In this document: piece by piece, positions 59,948-64,000 of the stretch
Position numbering within the stretch: the first letter of the stretch is position 1
Layout of the letters: every line of letters begins with the position of its first letter
From: Dendrocalamus latiflorus
Taxonomy: Eukaryota; Streptophyta; Magnoliopsida; Poales; Poaceae
Length of the DNA: 64,000 nt
Assembly: GCA_017311315.1 (NCBI GenBank)
Contig: CM029647.1
Location: 7,927,077 to 7,991,076 of the forward strand
Reading direction: 5' to 3'
Made by a program: the position numbers and the translations under genes
The notes under the pieces: model-generated
What the model saw: only the letters and a program-made list of their open reading frames with translations
What the model was told of the DNA's origin: nothing
The model's database searches: none

Positions 59948-60359
59948 CACAAAAAATGGTCGCAACATGCAACATTACAGCGTTGCACTAATTTGACTTT
60001 CCAAATGGGAAACCGGCCGCGTGAGTGTACTTTTAACTGTAAATAAAAGAGTGCCCTATTCATCAAAGATCTCCATAGACTAGGTAGAGGCGTTGATAGA
60101 TTGTATGCATGCTGTTGCAAGCTTGCACCTGGTTGGCTAGCAATTGATATATTCTAGTGTACCTCTGATGTTGCATTCTTGTCGTTGTATATGTGTGTAT
60201 ATCGGAAGTTGAAATAGGATATCATGGTGTCTGGGCACCAGGTTTCCCTGCCTTTAGATTGCTTTTAGATGCATACAAGTGCAATGATATATAATATCAG
60301 GATGGAAAGTCTTTATTATGAATGAAAAGTCTCGATCATAGATGGAAAGTCTTAATCAT

Positions 60360-60816
60360 AGAGACTGGGCACCATGATATCCCTGTCGTTAGATTGCTTT
60401 TAGATACGTGCTAGAGCAATGGTATGTATGGTATGTAATATATTAGGCATGCTAAATCAATCATGGAAGGAAAGTCTTAATCATGGATGGAAAGTCTCAA
60501 TCACACTAGCACGCATCTAAAAGCAATCCAAAGGTAAGGAGACTAGGTGTCCAGACACCTAGGTGCCCCTGTTATTTATACTATAGGACGCTGAAATGGG
60601 ACACCTAGGTGCCCAGACACCTAGGCTCCCTGCCGTTAGATTGCTTTTAGATACGTGCTAGAGCAATGGTATGTATGGTATGTAATATATTAGGCATACT
60701 AAATCAATCATGGAAGGAAAGTCTTAATCATGGATGGAAAGTCTCAATCACACTAGCACGCATCTAAAAGCAATCCAAAGGTAGGGAGACTAGGTGTCCA
60801 GACACCTAGGTGCCCC
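60360..60816. repeat. Tandemly duplicated MITE (247-bp period)
   Basis: The block starting CGTTAGATTGCTTTTAGATA at 60387 recurs at 60634 and continues for about 190 bp with only about two substitutions. The second copy has clear inverted ends: GACACCTAGGTGCCCAGACA left versus GGCACCTAGGTGTCTGGACA right (inverted), followed by CTCCCT...TTAGATTGCTTTTAGAT. A more diverged relative precedes at 60225-60360. Confidence 0.75.
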
Positions 60817-60822
60817 TGTTAT

Positions 60823-60949
<127 letters not shown>

Positions 60950-61118
60950 TTACTAATTGGATCCGATAGAACAAAAAGAGCCAAAGGTCAGGCCTTCAGA
61001 TCTACTTTGATTAATGTTTTTAATCAGCAGCTAGTTATCCCAACAAAGCCTACATGCATGTATTATATGCTTAGTAAGATATGGTGTTTGTTGTCAAATA
61101 TTGGTTGGTTCATACTTA

Positions 61119-61309
61119 GGGGGTGTTTGGGACCGCTCCGCTCCACGTTTTTTAGCCAAACGGTTTCAGCTCCACGCACCCTGTTCGAGGAAAAAAGGTG
61201 GAGTTGTGAGAGCACCTAAAGAGGTACTTCACAAACTCCAGTTTTTTGTGGAGCTGCTCTACAGTGGAGTTTGTGGAGCAGAGTTTGTGGAGCAGTCCCA
61301 AACACCCCC
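61119..61309. mobile_element. Tourist-like (PIF/Harbinger) MITE
   Basis: 191 bp with ends GGGGGTGTTTGGGACCGCTC and, inverted, GGGGGTGTTTGGGACTGCTC, and TTA duplicated on both sides (61116-61118, 61310-61312). The GGGGGTGTTTGG terminus matches the 7.3-kb element. Confidence 0.9.
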
Positions 61310-61860
61310 TTAACCAGCAAAAGTTGAGATTACATGGAGGCTAGTAATCTGTTCTTGCTAGGCTTGCAACTTGACATAAACTTATGGTTACATAGTTAGG
61401 TTTAACATGCCACTTTAGTTAACTAGACCTAGATATCGTTCAAGTGTTTTTAGTGAGATCCAATGAGGTGCGACATCAAGTAAGATCCTCTCCTACATTA
61501 TTGTTGGTAGCATATGTACATGGTGATGTCGATTGTCAAAGCTAAGATCTCTAGAAGCCTTAAAAAGTTGAGCTTTTTGGTACTTGTTTGATCGGCACGA
61601 TCGAGTTGAACATTACATGGGAAATGCGGCCTTATGCATGCATGAAAGCAACGGTTGGCGGCTCGTTTATATCTTTCGCAAAGTTGGCAGAATGGACGGT
61701 GCAAACATCGTCATCGAACCAGACTAATCGCCCTAGCTAGACCTTACTAGCTACTCCTAGTTAGGGTGACTAATTTCGTCAAACTGGTTATGCACCTGTT
61801 ACCATGGACACAGAGCTAGCTTAACTTCCTCTAGATATATAATTAACTTGGCTTCTCTAA

Positions 61861-62130
61861 GGGCATCTGTAGTGTATGAAAATAAAGGGTCATAAGCCAC
61901 CTTAAGGTCGACCTTATACATTACAGGGGTGACCTTAAACAGGCCATAAGCAAAAAAGGCTTGAGGCTGGTCCTCAAACTAAAGACCTGGCCACAAGCAT
62001 TAAAATACAATTTTTCTTTATCGTCGAGTGGGACCATCTTAAAACCCCTTGGGTTATATACATTAAAGCGTCGGCCTTAAGGTTTAGATGGGATCAAAGG
62101 CTCCTTGGGTTATATACACTATGGATGCCC
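61861..62130. mobile_element. Tourist-like MITE
   Basis: 270 bp with ends GGGCATCTGTAGTGTAT and, inverted, GGGCATCCATAGTGTATATA, and TAA duplicated on both sides (61858-61860, 62131-62133). Confidence 0.85.
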
Positions 62131-62656
62131 TAAGAAGCTAATGGAGATGGATTCAGATATTGGCCTCGTAAGCCACACCCCGTTTAGAGGAGCGGTGGAC
62201 ACACAACTAGCTAAAATGTAGCCTATCATAGCAGGACAAGACTAGGGTCTAGTTTTTAGTTTATAATTTTTTAAATAAATAAATAGAATAACTTCTATGT
62301 TATCATTTTAAAATAGTTTATTAGTATCTAATTTATTTATATTAAAATCAAAAGCCATCAACTACGATAGAAAAAAAATCCACCCTAATATATCCGGTGG
62401 TGCACAGCCTACCCCCCACAGCCGGTACTAGGGAGGGTCTAGTGTTCGTTGGATGGAGCCAGTGCTCTAGCCCCTGCATGCACCCCGGTGGATCGATCTG
62501 CTACTGATATAGCGGATTCAGAATATGTTATTTTCTAAACGAAAATTTACAAAAAGTACGCAGAACATTTAGCTCCCGTACGTGTATCAATCGAGGAACC
62601 GGATAGTTATGGAAAATAGTCAAGAAAACTGGTGATGAGTTATAACACCTTAAGTG

Positions 62657-62926
62657 GTGATCATTTTGGCTTATTTTTGGTAGTTTATAGCTGAAAAGTA
62701 TTGTAGCTGGCTGAAAAAATACTGTAACTGATAGATGCTTATTTAGCATAATTAAATTTTAAAAAAATAAAAAAAATATGTTAGCCCATTACGTATAATA
62801 CAAACAAATACGGGAAAAAAGAACCGGCAAAAAAGCTCAACAAAAAGCCAAAAGTTCAGAAAAAGACGAAATTTATGAATAGTGAAAAATAAGTCGGAAG
62901 CTAAAAGCTGAAGCCAAAACGATCAC
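62657..62926. mobile_element. MITE, GTGATC family, copy 3
   Basis: 270 bp, GTGATCATTTTGGCTTATTT to ...AAACGATCAC. It is close to copy 1 (23242-23503), including ATGTTAGCCCATTACGTATA and GAAATTTATGAATAGTGAAA. Confidence 0.8.
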
Positions 62927-64000
62927 ATTTACATATATAGTATCACATTTACACCTACGTTATCATTAGCTTTATGTAAAAATTTATTAACCTAGAGGTG
63001 CTAATTTGGATATAATAAGCCTTACATGCTGCTAACTCCCGCTATCACCACAACTTTAACTGAGGCAAATAAGCCACCACCAATCGGGCCAGGTGTTACA
63101 ATATTAGTCATCTCATGACAATCTATGTAACGTAATAAAGGTTCAAGCACAGTGTACCACTTTCCATGCATGCGCAAGTTGCATGATCGCGTGATGTCAA
63201 ACGTACGAGCTTACTCTTCAAGTTGAACGTTCATTCGATCGATGCAGAGAAATACGGCTTACATGCATCACAATTCACAAACAATAGGAATACAGAATAC
63301 TTATCTAAGCTTTTATGGTCGGAATTTACTGTGTGCAGAGATTAATCGTCATCAACTGCTCCCACGCGATCGAGCTAGCTAGCTAGCTGCCCTCATGATC
63401 ATGCACGATTATTCAAAGGCATCGTCACTAAAGCAAACTAGGCTCATGAATTGTCAAACGAGTAGTTAACTTGTACCCTTGTGTTTTTGCATTTCTTGTC
63501 AACAAAAGCCAAACTCTAGGTATAATTTACTTTCATATATCATACCGCGCGAGGCACTAGAATTTATATATCTACTTTAGTTTGCTTATTCTTAAACTCC
63601 ATGCATGCAGGCGTGGTGTACTTCAAGATTAATTAATGTGTTACTATTACGTACGTGTACACGATTCAATGTTCAAACTTGCGTAGTCATTGTTGCATGC
63701 GTAGATCGTGGGAGTTCATGCCTGCATGTACAGAGACTTTAGTGGTTATTTGAACTACTGTGTGGTTTATGCCTTTTGGTTTATACTTTTTAATTTTGGT
63801 TGTATTTTTTTATTTTAGCTCTTCACGAAAGAGTATAAAGGGGAAGACGTACATGCATTTGTAACCTAGCTAGTGGTACCTTTTTTATGCCCTTGTAACC
63901 TAGCTATATCTACAATTAATACTTTATACACTATACTCGCACACAACTACCAGCAGCTACTAGTATGTATTAATTAGTATCTGTTAGGCCTATGGTTGGG
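62927..64000. other. No gene recognised
   Basis: AT-rich end of the window with a short (GCTA)n run near 63372-63388. No coding region or transposon end was seen. Confidence 0.5.

Overview
The window is plant nuclear DNA, most likely from a grass (Poaceae) and probably a panicoid. The evidence is spliced genes with very GC-rich first exons, dense Tourist- and Stowaway-type MITEs, Mutator-like elements carrying gene pieces, gypsy and copia solo LTRs with 5-bp target duplications, and a truncated LINE. No bacterial-type operon, CRISPR array, rRNA or tRNA gene was seen. All functional calls come from reading translated motifs; no database was searched.

Layout. 1-4 kb: a CC-type glutaredoxin on the minus strand with a clear TATA box. 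4-7 kb: SDH4, a membrane anchor subunit of mitochondrial complex II, in three exons behind a cluster of site II (TGGGCY) promoter motifs. 7-15.7 kb: a block of transposons, made of a 1.9-kb PIF/Harbinger-like element, a 2.3-kb solo LTR, and a 3.6-kb LTR element with no recognisable gag-pol whose interior is codon-phased microrepeats. 15.7-20.2 kb: intergenic. 20.2-22.2 kb: a seven-exon single-pass membrane kinase. 25.0-27.4 kb: a three-exon plant protein of unknown function on the minus strand. 27.5-29.3 kb: a retroposed chimera of a PP2A B' (B56) pseudogene and a LINE-like 3' tail. 32.2 kb: an orphan terminal exon, followed by a copia-type solo LTR. 34.4-35.1 kb: a Pack-MULE carrying the last exon of riboflavin synthase. 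35.2-41.0 kb: an unprocessed S-formylglutathione hydrolase pseudogene. 45.5-47.2 kb: a deleted gypsy element with a broken gag. 47.2-49.6 kb: a long-TIR Mutator-like element with foreign gene pieces. 50-64 kb: no confident host gene, but a ~145-bp AT-rich tandem array, an exactly phased 34-bp array, a truncated LINE with a 19-bp target duplication, another Mutator-like element, MITEs and long (AT)n tracts.

The intact genes are independent, each with its own promoter. SDH4 acts in the mitochondrial inner membrane, the glutaredoxin probably in redox control of TGA transcription factors, and the kinase at a membrane. The most unusual content is repetitive or captured DNA: the riboflavin synthase Pack-MULE, the PP2A/LINE chimera, the 7- and 9-codon repeat interior of the 12-15.6 kb LTR element, and the indel-free 34-bp array.
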